DNA of 64,000 bases from Nemorincola sp044225795 (GTDB lineage Bacteria > Bacteroidota > Bacteroidia > Chitinophagales > Chitinophagaceae). The stretch is taken from the NCBI GenBank assembly GCA_044225795.1, contig JBGAIF010000001.1, positions 930,001 through 994,000 on the forward strand. Reading direction: 5' to 3'. The notes beneath the pieces are model-generated. The model did not search any database, had not been told where the DNA came from, and saw nothing but the letters and a program-made list of their open reading frames with translations. The translations under genes and the position numbers were made by a program. Positions 9,963 to 19,360 of this stretch are shown piece by piece (position 1 is the first letter of the stretch; every line of letters starts with the position of its first letter).

Positions 9963-10499
9963 ATGAAGAAGATATACTGTTTACTGGTGCTGTCTGTATT
10001 AACGTTTTGCAGCTTTTCAGCTCCCGATTGGTTGCTGATGGAAAGCAAGGAGGCCGGATTCAGGATCAGTTTTCCGAAGAAGCCCGAGGCCAGCACAGAT
10101 ACTACACATACATCGCCGCGCCTGGTATGGAAGGCGCTGATGTATAATGGTATGCCCGATAAAGATGATAACTCTCTTTACGGCCTCTCCTATTCCGATC
10201 AGCCGGCAGACCGGGTAAGTTCTGACTTCAAAGATGCCCGTATAGATACCTTCCTCGACAATGTACTTGCCAACTCTGTGACAGGTGTCAACGGAGAAGT
10301 GCTGAAAAAGGAGCCGGTATCGTTCAAAGATTATCCCGGCAGGCATTACAAGATCAGTTTCGCCAGGGGCAAGGCAATAATGGACCTGCGCATATACCTT
10401 ATCGGCAGCAGGTGTTACATCCTGCAGGTGGGTTATATGGCCGGGAAGGAAGGCAATCCTTCTATTGAGAAATTCTACAATTCTTTCGAACTCCTGTAG
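9963..10499 (+). CDS. Hypothetical secreted protein
   Basis: 178 residues with a clear signal peptide (MKKIYCLLVLSVLTFCSFSA) and a mature domain of mixed alpha/beta character, starting with the ESKEAGFRISFPKKPE segment and ending with IEKFYNSFELL. Small secreted Bacteroidota proteins of this layout (a FxxxFPxxP opening and an IxxFxxSFxL end) are common near envelope genes but have no assigned function. It is divergent from comEC, with a 55-bp gap between starts. The frame opens earlier at 9906, but the ATG at 9963 places the signal peptide at the N-terminus. Confidence 0.75.
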   Translation: MKKIYCLLVLSVLTFCSFSAPDWLLMESKEAGFRISFPKKPEASTDTTHTSPRLVWKALMYNGMPDKDDNSLYGLSYSDQPADRVSSDFKDARIDTFLDNVLANSVTGVNGEVLKKEPVSFKDYPGRHYKISFARGKAIMDLRIYLIGSRCYILQVGYMAGKEGNPSIEKFYNSFELL

Positions 10500-10525
10500 C
10501 CTGATTTTATCCACAATATTCCGGC

Positions 10526-10560
10526 TTGCTCACCAATTCCGATTTACAGCCCTAAATTTG
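10526..10560 (+). promoter_or_regulatory. Promoter of pcrA: -33 TTG (10526) and -7 TAAATTTG (10553-10560)
   Basis: TTG and TAAATTTG are separated by 24 bp, close to the Bacteroidota consensus. The -7 box ends only 4 bp before the ATG of pcrA, so the predicted transcript begins at or next to the start codon. Confidence 0.6.
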
Positions 10561-10564
10561 CTCC

Positions 10565-12841
10565 ATGCAGAATTATTTGGCAGGGCTGAATGAACAGCAG
10601 CGTATTGCCGTAGAGCACAGGGATGGTCCGATCATGATCATAGCGGGCGCCGGCAGCGGCAAGACCAAAGTACTTACCACACGCATCGCGCACCTTATGA
10701 AAAATGGCGTGGATGCGTTCAATATACTTGCCCTCACATTTACCAACAAGGCGGCTGCCGAGATGAAGGAACGGGTGGAAAAGGCCCTGGGAAATACAGA
10801 GGCCCGCAACCTGTATATCGGTACATTCCACTCTGTGTTTGCGCGCATTCTCCGTGCAGAGGCTACCAAGCTGGGCTATCCTAGCAACTTCACCATTTAC
10901 GATACAGATGATGCCAAGAGTGTGATCAAGAGCATCGTAAATGAGATGAACCTTGATGACAAGCACTACAAACCTTCCTTTGTATATAACCGCATCAGCG
11001 CGGCTAAGAACAGCCTTTATGAGCCGGCCATGTACAAAGAGGATACACAGATACAGCAGGAAGACGCCCGTAGCGGCCGCCCGCGCATGGGCGATATCTA
11101 TGAGGCATACGCCAGGCGGTGCTTCAAGAACGGCGCTATGGATTTTGACGACCTGCTGCTGAAAATGTATCAGTTGCTTACCCACTTCCCCGATTCGCTG
11201 GCCAAGTACCAGGGCCGGTTTCACTACATACTCATTGATGAGTACCAGGATACTAACCTCGCGCAGTACGCGATCATCAAAATGCTGGGTGCCCGCCACG
11301 AGAACATATGTGTTGTGGGGGATGATGCCCAGAGCATCTATTCATTCCGCGGCGCTACTGTTCAGAACATACTTCAGTTCCAGGACGACTATGAAGACGT
11401 AACAGTGGTGAAACTGGAGCAGAACTACCGCAGCACACAGACCATACTCAATGTAGCCAACAACGTTATCGGTAATAATAAGAACCAGATACCCAAGGAG
11501 CTATGGACAAGTAATGCCAACGGCGACAAGATAATACTGGCGCGCACCATGACCGATAATGACGAAGGCCGCTTTGTGGCAGATGCCATCAAGGAGCAGC
11601 AGATGCGCAACCACTATGCCAATAAGGACTTTGCCATATTGTACCGTACCAATGCCCAGAGCCGATCATTTGAAGAAAGCCTGAGGCGCATGAACATCCC
11701 GTACAAGCTGGTGGGTGGCATATCTTTCTACCAGCGCAAGGAGATCAAGGATTACCTTGCCTACCTGCGTGTCATTGTCAATACGCGTGATGAAGAGAAC
11801 ATCAAGCGTGTCATCAATTACCCCGCGCGCGGCATCGGCAAGACCACTATCGAAAAGATACTCGTTCGTGCCGATCAGCTCAACAAGACCTTCTGGGAAG
11901 TGATAGAAGACCAGGAGAATGGTGTCCGATCCTCACAGGTGGAAGGCTTTGTGACCATGATCAAGTCTTTCCAGACCATGCTGGAGAAGCAGAATGCTTA
12001 CGATGTCGCCTTTGCCGTGGGTAAGCATACGGGCCTGGTGCAGGAGCTGTATAACGACAAGAGCGTGGAAGGCCTCGCGCGTTATGAGAACGTACAGGAG
12101 CTCCTCAACTCTATCAAGGAATTCACCGAGACCCCTGATGAAGAAGGCGAGTTGCTTGATAAGAGCCTCGGCAGCTACCTGCAGCAGATCACACTACTCA
12201 CCGATGCCGACCAGGGCAATGATGAAAATGCCGACCAGGTGAGGCTGATGACCATACATGCCGCCAAGGGACTTGAATTCCCATGTGTGTTTGCGGTGGG
12301 CCTTGAAGAGAACCTCTTTCCGAGCACAATGAGCCTGTATGACCGTGCCGACCTGGAAGAAGAGCGCCGCCTCTTCTATGTGGCCATCACCCGTGCCAAG
12401 GAACGCCTGTGGGTGACCTATGCCAACAGCCGATATCGTTTTGGCTCGCTGGTGCAGAACGACCCCAGCCGTTTCATTGAAGAGATACCCCAGGCACATA
12501 TAGACCGCACATTCACCGGGGCGAGCAACCGTCCACCGGCGGGTGGTTTCGGCAGCATGCTCAATCAGCCGTTCGACAAGATGCCATCCCTGAAAAAGCT
12601 GGCAGATAAGCTGGCGGCCTCATCTTCCGCGCCACCGGCACATACACCTGCCGCCGACTTTGTTGCAGATGATGTTGCCGCTATGGAGGCCGGTATGAAA
12701 GTGGAGCACCAGAAGTTCGGGTTTGGCAATATACTCTCCGTAGAAGGTGGCGCCAACAACCGTATTGCCAGTATAGACTTCGGCTCGCATGGAGTGAAGA
12801 AGATCATGCTCAACTATGCCAAGCTGCGTATTGTGAAATAA
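10565..12841 (+). CDS. pcrA: UvrD/PcrA/Rep-type 3'-5' DNA helicase
   Basis: Superfamily 1A helicase of 758 residues, acting in nucleotide-excision and mismatch repair and in clearing replication blocks. All motifs are visible: Q motif LNEQQRIAV (8-16), Walker A GAGSGKT (28-34), motif II LIDEYQDTN (~224), motif III GDDAQSIYSFRGA (~253), motif IV QNYRST, motif V TIHAAKGLEFP and motif VI RRLFYVAITRAKE (~600). The C-terminus carries the Tudor-like RNA-polymerase-interacting module (EHQKFGFGNILSVEG to the end), typical of PcrA. A promoter abuts the ATG, leaving almost no leader. It is a single-gene unit. Confidence 0.97.
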   Translation: MQNYLAGLNEQQRIAVEHRDGPIMIIAGAGSGKTKVLTTRIAHLMKNGVDAFNILALTFTNKAAAEMKERVEKALGNTEARNLYIGTFHSVFARILRAEATKLGYPSNFTIYDTDDAKSVIKSIVNEMNLDDKHYKPSFVYNRISAAKNSLYEPAMYKEDTQIQQEDARSGRPRMGDIYEAYARRCFKNGAMDFDDLLLKMYQLLTHFPDSLAKYQGRFHYILIDEYQDTNLAQYAIIKMLGARHENICVVGDDAQSIYSFRGATVQNILQFQDDYEDVTVVKLEQNYRSTQTILNVANNVIGNNKNQIPKELWTSNANGDKIILARTMTDNDEGRFVADAIKEQQMRNHYANKDFAILYRTNAQSRSFEESLRRMNIPYKLVGGISFYQRKEIKDYLAYLRVIVNTRDEENIKRVINYPARGIGKTTIEKILVRADQLNKTFWEVIEDQENGVRSSQVEGFVTMIKSFQTMLEKQNAYDVAFAVGKHTGLVQELYNDKSVEGLARYENVQELLNSIKEFTETPDEEGELLDKSLGSYLQQITLLTDADQGNDENADQVRLMTIHAAKGLEFPCVFAVGLEENLFPSTMSLYDRADLEEERRLFYVAITRAKERLWVTYANSRYRFGSLVQNDPSRFIEEIPQAHIDRTFTGASNRPPAGGFGSMLNQPFDKMPSLKKLADKLAASSSAPPAHTPAADFVADDVAAMEAGMKVEHQKFGFGNILSVEGGANNRIASIDFGSHGVKKIMLNYAKLRIVK

Positions 12842-12861
12842 TTAGCTGCTGCGATGATCTG

Positions 12862-13263
12862 CTATTTAGCTGCTGTATTCCTTACAGACAATGCGGCCAC
12901 TATAAATATGCCAATGCCAAGAATAGCGCCGATGGCATCTGCCACGCCGTCCATCAGCTCCATGCTGCGGCCCAGAAAGGTGAGCACCCCCTGCATCACT
13001 TCTATGAACGTGCCCAATGCTGCAGCAATACCGAACATAGCAAGCACGGACCTTACGGTAATAACAGGGTAAGCGCAAAACCAAAGGAAAGTGAACAGCC
13101 CGAACATCACGAAGTGCGTCCATTTGTCTATAAGGGGCACATCTACTTTGGGCAGGTCGGCGCCGGGGGTGAAGCAACCGATAAAAATAAGCAAGGTCCA
13201 GAGCATCGCTAAGAACCTTGCTTGTTTAGTATAAGGTGAACCCGGAGTAAATATCCGTTTCAT
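12862..13263 (-). CDS. VanZ-like family membrane protein
   Basis: A 133-residue protein with four TM helices and the VanZ-like pattern (FSWTLLIFIGCFTPG-like opening, then IDKWTHFVMFGLFTFLW, then a GTFIEVMQ helix with Glu and a final helix). VanZ homologues sit in the inner membrane; their molecular role is not established apart from low-level teicoplanin resistance in enterococci. The start codon overlaps the stop of gcvH by one base (TAATG), so it is translationally coupled to gcvH. This gcvH-vanZ pairing recurs in Bacteroidota, as far as I recall. Confidence 0.85.
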   Translation of the reverse strand: MKRIFTPGSPYTKQARFLAMLWTLLIFIGCFTPGADLPKVDVPLIDKWTHFVMFGLFTFLWFCAYPVITVRSVLAMFGIAAALGTFIEVMQGVLTFLGRSMELMDGVADAIGAILGIGIFIVAALSVRNTAAK

Positions 13264-13643
13264 TATTCGCCAATGTGCGCCTTGTAGGCAGCAGCGTCCA
13301 GCAGGCCGCTCACTTCAGAAGGATCAGACATTTCCATCTTCACCATCCATCCGGAACCATAAGGGTCCTTATTCACGCTTTCCGGATTTCCTTCCAGGCT
13401 GCCGTTCACTTCTACGATCTTGCCGGATACCGGCAGATACAGGTCAGATACGGTCTTTACTGCTTCTACAGTACCAAATACTTCGTTGGCGCTCAGCGGC
13501 TTGCCGGCAGATGGTACGTCCACATAAACGATATCTCCCAGTTCGCGCTGAGCGAAGTCTGTGATACCAACAGTTGCTATGTTGCCTTCAACTTTGATCC
13601 ATTCGTGATCCTTAGTGTAATGTAAGTTGCCCGGAAATTCCAT
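13263..13643 (-). CDS. gcvH: Glycine cleavage system H protein
   Basis: Lipoyl carrier protein of the glycine cleavage complex, shuttling the aminomethyl group between the P, T and L proteins. The 126 residues match the family length. The lipoylated Lys lies at residue 63 in GTVEAVKTVSDLY, after the SAGKPLSANEVFG strand, and the YGSGWMVKMEM segment marks the C-terminal part. No other gcv genes are in the window. The downstream VanZ-like gene overlaps it by one base. Its upstream region is the gap that carries four direct GTGTGCAATT-type repeats. Confidence 0.97.
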   Translation of the reverse strand: MEFPGNLHYTKDHEWIKVEGNIATVGITDFAQRELGDIVYVDVPSAGKPLSANEVFGTVEAVKTVSDLYLPVSGKIVEVNGSLEGNPESVNKDPYGSGWMVKMEMSDPSEVSGLLDAAAYKAHIGE

Positions 13644-13741
13644 TTTTATTAAAGTTTGCGGTAAAAATAATGTAAAGAATTGAATTTACTTAATTGGCTC
13701 GGTCGTTCATAAGTTAATTATAATGTATTGGTTGGCCGGGC

Positions 13742-13855
13742 GGTGTGCAATTTCTTTTTTCACCCGGCAAAGTGTGCAATTCTGACCGTAATTCTGTGGT
13801 AATCAATCTTGAAGTGTGCAATTGGTATTACTCACTTTTTGCACACCGTGCAATT
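13742..13855. repeat. Four direct repeats of GTGTGCAATT (iteron-like), last one in an inverted pair
   Basis: Copies begin at 13743, 13772, 13814 and (as CCGTGCAATT) 13846. The last forms a palindrome TTGCAC-ACC-GTGCAA at about 13840-13854. They lie between divergent gcvH and the acyltransferase gene and look like binding sites for a dimeric regulator. The rest of the 312-bp gap is AT-rich with no other feature I can support. Confidence 0.55.
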
Positions 13856-13955
13856 TTATAAACCTCGAAAGAATGACTGTGTTTTGGCAACATTATAGCG
13901 CAATTTTCATGCCAGATTATATAATGATAAAGGCCATTTATTACTTTAGTTGCTG

Positions 13956-15695
13956 ATGTCTGTAGCATACAGGAAGGAAATAGACGGGTTGCGGTGTTTT
14001 GCCGTGATCGCAGTGATGTTGTTTCATGCGGGATCGTTGAGCAGTGGTTTCCTGGGGGTAGATGTTTTTTTTGTCATCAGCGGGTTCCTCATCACGTCAT
14101 TAATTGAAGAAGGCCTGCGAGGTGACACATTCTCCATTACCGCATTTTATGATCGTCGCCTGCGCAGGATCGCGCCTATGGTAGTGCTCATGAGCATGGT
14201 GGCACTGATACCCGGTTACTTCCTGTTTCTTCCCGACCACCTGGAAAACCTGGGACAGTCTGTGATAGCCACACTGGCTTATGCCAATAACCTATTGCTG
14301 TACCTGACGAGCGGCTACTGGGACATAGTGAATGAATACAAGCCGCTGATGCATACCTGGAGCCTGGGTGTGGAGATGCAATTCTACCTGCTTTTTCCCT
14401 TCATACTGCTGCTTACACGCCACGCGACGCGTGGTGTAAAGCTGATACTACTCAGTACACTGCTGCTTTTGTCTCTGGTGTCGAACTTGTATATGCACCG
14501 CAATGCCTGGCACTTCTTTATGGTCACCTCCCGTTTCTTTGAGTTTGCCATCGGTGCACTTGTTTACTATCTCCGGCCCCGGGAGAATGCAGGAAAGTAT
14601 GGCCTGCCACTAATCTCGCTGGCGCTGATACTTGTGCTCTTTTTTGTGAAAGAACCACATAAGAATGTGATGCACCACTTGCTGATATCAGTATTCACCG
14701 GGTTTTTTATCTACAGCTATGATGGCGGCATTGCCGGCTACATTGCCGGAAACAGGGCTGTGACGTTCATTGGTAAGATCAGCTACAGCTTGTATATGTG
14801 GCACCAGGTGGTGTTCGCCTACGCCCGTGTTGTATTATCTGAAGAGCCGGGAGTGTGGCTATTGACCTGCCTGTTCCTGCAGATCTTTTTGCTGTCAGTG
14901 ATCACGTATTATGTAATTGAAAAGCCTTTTCGGACTCCGGGCCGCGTAAGCCACAAGGTATTCTACCCGTTGATGGTGGTGCTGTCGCTCGCCATTGCAG
15001 GAGCAGCCTACCGGCTTTATGCAAGGGCTGGTGTGGTGCGCCCTGTACCCGAACTGAATATCTCTGAAAACACCCGCTATTCAAGTGGTTGGCACAATGA
15101 ATACAACAAAGCAGTTGACACCCTGAACAGGCCATTTACAACACCGGACAAGCAAAAAGTGCTGGTGATCGGCAACAGCTTTGCGCGCGACTTTGTGAAT
15201 ATGTTGCTGGAGAATGGTTATGGCGATTCGCTGGAGCTGCGTTATACCCATTATGCCTCTGCTCCCGACTTCGACCGTTTCCTGGCACAGGCTGACAAGG
15301 TTATCTTCGGATCTCCCGTGGGCGCATATTCCCTGAAGATATTCTGCACTACACACCATCTCGGAATGAGCAAAGTGCTGGTAGTGGGGCCTAAGAATTT
15401 CGGGCGAAACAACGATATCTTTTTTAACCGGTACAGTGCTGCTGAGCGCTGCAACCTGCGGACCGCTGTAACACAAGATATTGTGTCGGTGAACCTGCAA
15501 TTACGGGACAGCCTTGCGGGAAAATACCTGGACCTGCTTGCATTGCTGGCAGACAAGGATGGCAAGGTTCCTGTGTTCACACCGGGATGTAAACTCATCT
15601 CACAGGATTGCCGCCACCTCACAAGGGAGGGTGCAAAATATGCCGGTTCGCTGCTGGCGAACGATACAGTATTCATGCATTTTATAAAGCGGTAA
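13956..15695 (+). CDS. AT3-SGNH O-acyltransferase (OafA/OafB-like)
   Basis: A 579-residue membrane acyltransferase that probably O-acetylates a surface polysaccharide. The N-terminal acyltransferase-3 domain has ten or so TM helices, with the conserved RKEIDGLRCFAVIAVMLFH start (catalytic His at residue ~25), FFVISGFLIT and HTWSLGVEMQFYL. After residue ~400 comes a periplasmic SGNH-type domain: block I VIGNSFARD (Ser nucleophile, GNS instead of the common GDS) and block V DCRHLT (DxxH). The start is the ATG at 13956, two codons inside an open TTG. It is a single gene with no polysaccharide cluster around it, so the acceptor is unknown. Confidence 0.9.
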   Translation: MSVAYRKEIDGLRCFAVIAVMLFHAGSLSSGFLGVDVFFVISGFLITSLIEEGLRGDTFSITAFYDRRLRRIAPMVVLMSMVALIPGYFLFLPDHLENLGQSVIATLAYANNLLLYLTSGYWDIVNEYKPLMHTWSLGVEMQFYLLFPFILLLTRHATRGVKLILLSTLLLLSLVSNLYMHRNAWHFFMVTSRFFEFAIGALVYYLRPRENAGKYGLPLISLALILVLFFVKEPHKNVMHHLLISVFTGFFIYSYDGGIAGYIAGNRAVTFIGKISYSLYMWHQVVFAYARVVLSEEPGVWLLTCLFLQIFLLSVITYYVIEKPFRTPGRVSHKVFYPLMVVLSLAIAGAAYRLYARAGVVRPVPELNISENTRYSSGWHNEYNKAVDTLNRPFTTPDKQKVLVIGNSFARDFVNMLLENGYGDSLELRYTHYASAPDFDRFLAQADKVIFGSPVGAYSLKIFCTTHHLGMSKVLVVGPKNFGRNNDIFFNRYSAAERCNLRTAVTQDIVSVNLQLRDSLAGKYLDLLALLADKDGKVPVFTPGCKLISQDCRHLTREGAKYAGSLLANDTVFMHFIKR

Positions 15696-15949
15696 CACCT
15701 CAATATTTAACAGTTTTTCTCAGGCAGGGCAGAAAAAATATAGTAATTTTATTGAGTTATCCAAGAAGAAAATTGTTAATAATATTAATCAAAAACGCAT
15801 ATAATTAGCTCCGCCTGTTATGCGTGAGTTTTCCACACGGGTGTTAGTTCTTTGTTTTAAGACGAGTGGATGTTTATGATAACTTAGCTGTCCTCCCTAC
15901 GATACATCCTTGTAAACAATTAAAACTAACTCGTAAACGATAATACCAA

Positions 15950-18900
15950 ATGAGCGCCGCTACTAAAAAAGGACTTGCATTCAGCCGCCAATATACGCGT
16001 GACGGAGTAAGCCCCTACGACATGTTCGAGTACGATTACCGTACTTCAGTGATCCGCAACCCGAATGGGGAAAAGGTATTTGAAATGACCAATGTTGAGG
16101 TTCCGAAACACTGGTCGCAGATAGCCACAGACATACTTGCCCAGAAATATTTCCGTAAGGCCGGAGTACCCCAGGCCGATGGTACACTGGGACGAGAAAC
16201 TTCCATTAAAGAGGTGGCACACCGCCTTGCCCATTGCTGGCGCACATGGGGCGAGAACTACGGTTATTTTGCCACCAAGAATGATGCCCAGGTGTTTTAT
16301 GACGAGCTGGTGTACAGCATACTGATGCAGAGCTGCGCGCCTAACTCGCCGCAGTGGTTCAATACGGGCTTGTATAACAGCTACGGCATCAATGGCAAGG
16401 CGCAGGGCCACTATTATGTGGATCCTAAGACCGGCAAGCTGGAACGCTCCAAGAACGCGTATGAACGCCCGCAGCCACACGCTTGCTTTATACTAAGTGT
16501 GGACGATGACCTGGTGAATGAAGGCGGCATCATGGACCTGTGGGTGCGTGAGGCCCGTATCTTCAAATACGGATCAGGCGTTGGTACCAACTATTCCAAT
16601 ATCCGCGCAGAAGGTGAGAAGCTGAGTGGCGGCGGTACTTCCAGCGGCCTGATGAGTTTCCTGAAAATAGGAGACCGCGCTGCGGGCGCTATCAAGAGCG
16701 GGGGCACTACACGCCGTGCCGCCAAGATGGTATGCCTTGACCTCGACCACCCTGAAGTGATCGACTTCATTGACTGGAAAGTGGAAGAAGAAAAGAAGGT
16801 GGCCGCGCTGATAGCAGCGGGTTATTCTTCAGATTATGAAGGAGATGCCTACCGCACAGTGTCGGGCCAGAACTCTAATAACTCTGTACGTGTGCCGAAC
16901 GATTTCTTCCGTGCACTGGATAATAATACCGATTGGGAAATGACCGCTCGCAGCTCCGGCAAGGTGATGAAGTCTATCCCGGCAAAGGAACTGTGGGAGA
17001 AGATAGCCTATGCCGCATGGCGTTGCGCCGATCCCGGTACGCAATATGACACGACCATCAATGAGTGGCATACCTGCCCTGAAGGTGGTAAGATAAGGGC
17101 TTCCAACCCTTGTTCAGAGTACATGTTTCTGGATAATACAGCCTGTAACCTTGCCTCGCTGAACCTGCGCCGTTTCTTTGATGAAGAGACCAGCACGTTT
17201 GATGTGGAAGGGTTTGAATACATGACCCGCCTGTGGACGGTAGTGCTCGAAATATCCGTGCTTATGGCACAGTTCCCTTCGAAGGAAGTAGCGCAACTGA
17301 GCTATGACTACCGCACGCTGGGCCTCGGCTACGCCAACCTCGGCTCTATGCTGATGGTGAGCGGCATTCCGTATGACAGTGAAGAAGCCCGTGGTATAGC
17401 CGGCGCCATCACGGCCATTATGAACGGCGTTGCCTACAAGACATCGGCGGAAATGGCTGCGAGCCTGGGCGCGTTCCCACGCTACCAGGAGAACAAAGAA
17501 CACATGCTGCGCGTGATGCGCAATCACCGCGCTGCCGCCTACGACGCATCTGACGCGTTTGAGCACCTGCAGATAAAGCCAATGGGCATCAATGCCAAGT
17601 ATTGCCCGGACTACCTGCTACGCGCTGCCACCAAGGCATGGGATGAAGCAGTGAAGCTGGGTGAGCAATATGGCTACCGCAATGCGCAGGCTACCGTGAT
17701 AGCGCCTACGGGCACCATAGGCCTGGTCATGGATTGCGATACCACAGGTGTGGAGCCGGACTTCGCATTGGTAAAATTCAAGAAACTTTCGGGTGGTGGT
17801 TATTTCAAGATCATCAACCAGTCAATACCGGCCGCGCTGAAAAAGCTGGGCTACAGCGCCGAGCAGTCGGATGCGATAGTTAAGTACGCAAAGGGCCACG
17901 GTACATTTGCCGGAGCTCCGTTCATCAACCACCAGAGCCTCAGTGAGAAAGGATTTATTGCCGAGGAGCTGAAGAAGCTGGACACAGCGGTTGAGAGCGC
18001 GTTTGAGATCGGCTTTGTGTTCAACGTATATACGCTGGGCGAGGAGTGCCTTAAGCGCATCGGCTTTACACCGGAGCAGTATTTTGCCCCGGACTTCAAC
18101 CTGCTGGAATCACTCGGGTTCTCTGATGCCGAAATAGATGCCGCAAATGATTACGCCTGCGGTACCATGATGGTGGAAGGCGCTCCTTATCTTAAAGAAG
18201 AGCACCTGCCTGTGTTCGATTGTGCCAACAAATGTGGTAAGAAGGGCGAGCGTTATATACACGCGCATGGCCACATACGCATGATGGGCGCTGTGCAGCC
18301 CTTCATCAGCGGCGCGATATCCAAGACCATCAACCTGCCGAACGAGGCAACAGTGGAAGAGATAAAGGATTGCTACTACCTGAGCTGGAAGCTGGCACTG
18401 AAGGCCTGCGCATTGTACCGCGACGGATCTAAACTGAGCCAGCCGCTGAGCAATAAGAGCGATAAGAAGAAGAAAGAAGAGACCAAGGATGAAGCAGCAG
18501 TTGCCGAATCGAGCCAGATAGTGGATCTGAGCACGCTGACCGTGAACGAACTGCTGGAGGAAGTGAACAGGCGTGTGCAGGCGAGCCCCGATACGCAACT
18601 GAAACGTGAGCTGAGCCGCATAGTAGAGCGCAAGCAGTTGCCGGCCAAACGCCGTGGATATACCATCAAGGGCAAGGTAGGAGGACAGGCGATCTTCCTG
18701 CGTACTGGTGAGTACGGAGACGGAACGCTGGGCGAGATATTCATAGACATGGCCAAGGAAGGCGCTACAATGCGCAGCCTCCTGAACAGCTTTGCCATTG
18801 CGATATCAGTAGGCCTGCAATATGGTGTGCCACTGGAGGAATATGTGGACAAGTTCATCTTCAGCCGCTTTGAGCCTGCCGGCATGGTAGATCACCCGAA

Positions 18901-19276
18901 CATCAAGAATGCGACATCGGTATTGGATTACGTGTTCCGCCTGCTGGCATATGAATACCTGGACCGCGATGACCTGGTACATGTACAGGACCCGAACAGG
19001 CTCCCTCATCTGCAGCAGGTACAGGCACAGCAACAGGAGCTGTCGCAGGTGCGTGTAACGGCACCACAGGCGCAGACCCCGCCACCGGCACAGAAGACAA
19101 AGAACAATATGGCACCAACAGCAGTAGGTGTATCTGCACAGAACAGCGCTGATGTGAAGAAGCTGATGGGCACCAGCGCCGATGCGCCGGTATGCCGCAA
19201 TTGTGGCAACATAACACTGAGAAATGGCACATGCTATATGTGCCCTAACTGCGGCACTACAACAGGATGCAGTTAA
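15950..19276 (+). CDS. nrdJ: Adenosylcobalamin-dependent (class II) ribonucleoside-diphosphate/triphosphate reductase
   Basis: Reduces ribonucleotides to deoxyribonucleotides using a thiyl radical made from coenzyme B12, independent of oxygen. The 1108 residues fit the long NrdJ class. Active-site elements: first redox Cys in PHACFILSVDDDLV (~177), the radical triad in SNPCSEYMFLDN (Asn/Cys/Glu, ~391-395), second redox Cys in NTACNLASLNL, and phosphate-binding APTGTIGLVMDCD. A TSCPD domain follows around residues 900-1010 (GQAIFLRTGEYGDGTLGEIF). The extreme C-terminus is a four-Cys zinc-ribbon-like tail (CRNCGN...CYMCPNCG) that probably re-reduces the active site. The 254-bp region upstream holds no recognisable cobalamin riboswitch; two sequences resembling DnaA boxes are there. 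Confidence 0.96.
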   Translation: MSAATKKGLAFSRQYTRDGVSPYDMFEYDYRTSVIRNPNGEKVFEMTNVEVPKHWSQIATDILAQKYFRKAGVPQADGTLGRETSIKEVAHRLAHCWRTWGENYGYFATKNDAQVFYDELVYSILMQSCAPNSPQWFNTGLYNSYGINGKAQGHYYVDPKTGKLERSKNAYERPQPHACFILSVDDDLVNEGGIMDLWVREARIFKYGSGVGTNYSNIRAEGEKLSGGGTSSGLMSFLKIGDRAAGAIKSGGTTRRAAKMVCLDLDHPEVIDFIDWKVEEEKKVAALIAAGYSSDYEGDAYRTVSGQNSNNSVRVPNDFFRALDNNTDWEMTARSSGKVMKSIPAKELWEKIAYAAWRCADPGTQYDTTINEWHTCPEGGKIRASNPCSEYMFLDNTACNLASLNLRRFFDEETSTFDVEGFEYMTRLWTVVLEISVLMAQFPSKEVAQLSYDYRTLGLGYANLGSMLMVSGIPYDSEEARGIAGAITAIMNGVAYKTSAEMAASLGAFPRYQENKEHMLRVMRNHRAAAYDASDAFEHLQIKPMGINAKYCPDYLLRAATKAWDEAVKLGEQYGYRNAQATVIAPTGTIGLVMDCDTTGVEPDFALVKFKKLSGGGYFKIINQSIPAALKKLGYSAEQSDAIVKYAKGHGTFAGAPFINHQSLSEKGFIAEELKKLDTAVESAFEIGFVFNVYTLGEECLKRIGFTPEQYFAPDFNLLESLGFSDAEIDAANDYACGTMMVEGAPYLKEEHLPVFDCANKCGKKGERYIHAHGHIRMMGAVQPFISGAISKTINLPNEATVEEIKDCYYLSWKLALKACALYRDGSKLSQPLSNKSDKKKKEETKDEAAVAESSQIVDLSTLTVNELLEEVNRRVQASPDTQLKRELSRIVERKQLPAKRRGYTIKGKVGGQAIFLRTGEYGDGTLGEIFIDMAKEGATMRSLLNSFAIAISVGLQYGVPLEEYVDKFIFSRFEPAGMVDHPNIKNATSVLDYVFRLLAYEYLDRDDLVHVQDPNRLPHLQQVQAQQQELSQVRVTAPQAQTPPPAQKTKNNMAPTAVGVSAQNSADVKKLMGTSADAPVCRNCGNITLRNGTCYMCPNCGTTTGCS

Positions 19277-19313
19277 CAGGCGAATTGATAAATAGGTTAA
19301 TTGGTTATACAGA

Positions 19314-19340
19314 AGCCGCCACTTGTTGGCGGCTTTTTGT
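19314..19340 (+). terminator. Rho-independent terminator of nrdJ
   Basis: Stem AAGCCGCCA / TTGGCGGCTT with a CTTG loop, followed by a T run, 38 bp after the nrdJ stop. Confidence 0.85.
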
Positions 19341-19360
19341 TTGTCATTTCATCTGATCCG

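Noticed and set aside
15696..15949. Cobalamin riboswitch upstream of the B12-dependent reductase
   Set aside because: Expected by function, but the B12-box (GCCACTG-like) core and the paired helices are not visible in the leader.
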